64,000 bases of DNA from Dasypus novemcinctus (taxonomy: Eukaryota; Chordata; Mammalia; Cingulata; Dasypodidae): contig NC_080676.1 in the NCBI RefSeq assembly GCF_030445035.2, positions 15,166,940-15,230,939 of the forward strand. The letters run 5' to 3'. The position numbers were made by a program, and so were the translations under genes. Shown here in pieces: positions 24,901 to 64,000 of this stretch. The notes under the pieces are model-generated. The model saw only the letters and a list, made by a program, of their open reading frames with translations. It ran no database searches and was not told the DNA's origin. Every line of letters begins with the position of its first letter. Within the stretch, counting starts at the first letter, position 1.

Positions 24901-25013
24901 TTCATAAAATAAGTGAACCATACAATCTAAGTGGTTCCTGGAACAATCTTCTGCTGGGAGGTGTTTTCAGCTGCAACTTCCTCCTTCCATCCATTCTTGT
25001 CCATTTTCTATCT
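21966..25013. other. Intergenic, no gene seen
   Basis: AT-rich DNA. Apart from the short tandem duplication at 24149-24212, I recognise nothing, and no open frame shows a domain. Confidence 0.6.
24149..24212. repeat. 32-bp tandem duplication
   Basis: A unit built on AAAATAGGCAGGAGGAAATA with a leading GAGAGACA(A/G)C occurs twice, with one or two differences. Confidence 0.8.
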
Positions 25014-25063
25014 TACAGATTGTTTTTAAGATGTAGATTACAGATTGTTTTTAAGATGTAGAT
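25014..25063. repeat. 25-bp tandem duplication
   Basis: The unit TACAGATTGTTTTTAAGATG plus TAGAT occurs twice in a row with no mismatch. Confidence 0.9.
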
Positions 25064-25524
25064 TTTCTATCATTTCATGGAATCTCAGATAAAAGGGAAG
25101 ATTAAAAATGCGCTTATCCTCGATTGATTGCCATGATGCAAATTCTGGAAACAGGAGCATGAGACTAAGGCAGTTACACATGTAAGATCCATGTCCCCAC
25201 AACTGAAAGGAACTAGGATCTGGCAGATGTCTTTCCTCTGAACTCTGCTATGCAGGAAATGAAGCTCGCACAAGTTAGACTCTACCTATTAACAGTTAGG
25301 TCCTGTTTGGATTGGTTGGCACCCATGCCTTGCCAGTTTTTACATATTTTGAATATTACCTCTGAAGTATATTACAACAATTCACAAATAATTGCTAAAA
25401 TGTCTCCTTAATCTCCTTGATGGATACTAGAAATTATTGTGGGTATTAAGCACCACCAGGAAAAGAGGTGGAAACCAACTTCCTTATTTCCTAAGCCATC
25501 TCCCAAACACTACACACCCCTCAG

Positions 25525-25605
25525 CCCTAACCCTCTTGGTTCACCACAATATCCTCAGTACCTGGAACAGTGCCTGGTCCATTGTTGGTACTAGCTACAA
25601 AACAG
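25525..25605 (+). repeat. L2 3' end
   Basis: 'ttggttcaccacaatatcct' followed by 'cagtacctggaacagtgcctgg' matches the common L2 end 'cccagcacctagaacagtgcctggcacatag'. Confidence 0.6.
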
Positions 25606-25699
25606 ACAAAAATCCACCACTACTGAATAAATACATACTGTATAAGTTTGGCATATATCTCCTTACTTGTAAAATGAGTTAGATCAAATCCCTAGTCAC

Positions 25700-25889
25700 T
25701 TTAAGTTTGAAGATTTTACAATTCAATTGACAAGTCAATAAATAGAGTTTTGATAAGGTTTCATATCCTTAAATGTACCAAACAATATGAAAAAAAAATC
25801 ATAGCCTATTATGTCCAGATATTCCTTTAGCAATACTCATATGTTCCCTTCTAAAGGTAAATCACCAATTAAATAAAACAACAGCTATT
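25700..25889. other. Sequence just downstream of PLOD2
   Basis: AT-rich, with no recognisable feature apart from the downstream element of the poly(A) site. Confidence 0.5.
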
Positions 25890-62228
<36,339 letters not shown>

Positions 62229-64000
62229 CTGCAACACAGAATAGGGCAGCAAAGAATTAAATATTCAAAGATGAATATGTGCATCTAAATTAATTTCATG
62301 GGTTATTTACACAGAGTTGTGTAGCTTTGAAGTTTTAGTTTTTATGTTGGAATTTCACGGCCCATCATGAAAGAAATGGTACAGAGTGCTCCTGCTTTTA
62401 TATACAAGGAACAACAGAGTGAGCTTTGCTGCCAACTGCAAGACAGAAAACAATCAAATACTCTTTTTGAATAAAAACATTCCCAAAATTAATTGAAACA
62501 AAAGGGGAACTAGTGCTTTCCAAGGTTCCTAGGGGGAAAGAAGTTATAGGAAAAGAAAGAATGAAACCAGAATTTTCTCTCTGACCTTCTGCAAGAATGC
62601 TTTCCTTGGATCCTTTGCAGAAGATACACTGTTTCTGAAAAAGAAAATCTCTACTACGGTGGTTTTACTGCCAGGGCCAGAGATGCTAACACAATCAAAG
62701 AAATGTTGGATGTGTCACTGGCTGCAAACATCCCAAAGAAATTTTATATCTAGGACATTTCAGGGATTTTTCCTTTACTTGAACTGGTCATTACTGTGCC
62801 TGCTAAACCATTCTTTGGCTACGTTTTGTATGTTATAGTCTTAAGAAAGGAAGTCTAAAACTGGATTGTTCCCTTTGGCTTACAGCCTAAGCATTAAATG
62901 TGCCAATAAAATCTGTCTATAAAAGGCAGATAAACAGGATCATATTCCCTCTGTCTCCCTCTGCATTTCAGAAATGCAATCAAATTGCTAAGTATCACTG
63001 ACATGCAAAACTTGTAAAAAGTGATGAATTTTACTCCTGTGACTTAAAAGGAAACCTAATTTTTCACCCTTAAAATTTAAATTTCTCCATAGGAATAAAG
63101 AAATTAATTAAAAGAAATAGGTCCAGGAATATTACTGTTACCTAGAAAAAACAATACAAAATAAAAATGAAAGCCAATCACTAGTTACTCATTTTTTTTG
63201 TTGTTTTTCTTACCAAACAAAAGTTACTGAAACACCAAAAAAAAATTGCATTTTTTAAATTTCTATTACCAAAATTTTCTGATGAAAAATACACCTAGTG
63301 ACACATAACACCTACCAATAGATTATAGTTTTTTCAAAAATTGTATTTATCTTTTTTAAAACTTCAAATGTCCTTAAATACTTCCAAAGTAATTACATCT
63401 ATTTTCATGTATATGATATATATTGTGATTTATGTTGTCATAGTACAATGCTGTATTATTTCAGACCAATGAAGTTTCTAAAATTCTGAGACTTTCTTTG
63501 TAAAGAAAAATGTTTGCTTCTCCATGATAAGGATTTTTAAATAATCAAGAGATATCCACAGACACAACTCAAATCCCTTAAGTAACTATCAATACATGAT
63601 TTGTGGAATTGTATAAATGCTATTGTTAGATTTTCCATTTTTTAAAAATATTTTTACTACAAGGACCAGAAGGAAGATGCTTTGATTCCTTGATCACTTT
63701 CCCACTTATAAATATCTTTTCCTTAATTAAAATGGCTCACATAGACAATTACTTGCTCGTATTTTCCTGTTTCCACAGTGTTATATGTCTGCCTAAAAAT
63801 TAGATACCTGAGTGGATATACTATCTCAGTAGATATACATAGGCAATTTCACCATGCATGTCATCTTTGGTAACAATTTTACAAGTATAAAATAAAGCCT
63901 AGCCCAGAGATCACAACTAATACTTCCTTTAAAAACTGGGTCTTTTTTGTTTTTACAAAATATAAACACAAATATACTAGAAAGAAGGAAAAAGAATAGC
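62229..64000 (-). other. PLOD2: PLOD2 intron 4 (partial)
   Basis: This is AT-rich intron sequence up to the window edge. The acceptor before exon 5 is a TTGCAG site at 62229-62234. I recognise no exon 4 and no clear repeat here; exon 4 must lie beyond 64000. Confidence 0.75.

Overview
This is a stretch of mammalian nuclear DNA. It is AT-rich, has split genes and is dense in retroposons; there is no prokaryotic or viral-type gene organisation. The repeats point to a xenarthran, most likely an armadillo (Dasypus or a relative). The copies at 14680-15113 and 31008-31380 look like the tRNA-derived DAS SINE, and the L1 3' ends at about 19775-20172 and 1300-1715 look like the armadillo L1 lineage. 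The species call rests on recognition, not on a database search.

There is one real protein-coding gene: PLOD2 (lysyl hydroxylase 2), on the minus strand, covering about 25890 to beyond the right edge. Exons 5 to 19 plus the alternative exon 13A are present, in order from right (exon 5, 62116-62228) to left (exon 19 and stop, 27088-27243), followed by a 1.2 kb 3' UTR ending near a poly(A) signal at 25903-25908. Joined by phase, they encode residues 168-737 in the numbering of the human short form (758 residues with 13A). Every junction is GT-AG, phases agree, and I found no stop or frameshift. Exons 1-4 and the promoter lie outside. The catalytic iron and 2-oxoglutarate residues (H666, D668, H718, R728) are present.

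Layout: 1-25,880 is downstream intergenic DNA made largely of repeats. It holds a MaLR-type LTR, a degenerate long L1 interrupted by a PRDX1 processed pseudogene, a HAL1-like half-L1, two tRNA-derived SINEs, L1 3' ends and old mammalian repeats, separated by AT-rich DNA in which I see nothing. 25,890-62,228 is PLOD2. Its introns hold a two-LTR MaLR-like provirus with a SINE in one LTR (intron 16), two solo MaLR LTRs (introns 16 and 14), the 13A exon with its likely splicing signals (intron 13), a perfect 41-bp inverted repeat (intron 11), a SINE pair (intron 10), MIR/L2 relics and a U6 fragment (intron 8). 62,229-64,000 is intron 4.

I found no undescribed multi-gene system. The most rewarding places are the 13A splicing neighbourhood, the perfect inverted repeat in intron 11, the sense-oriented provirus in intron 16 and the HAL1-like element. 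Most open reading frames under 110 codons are chance or repeat-derived.
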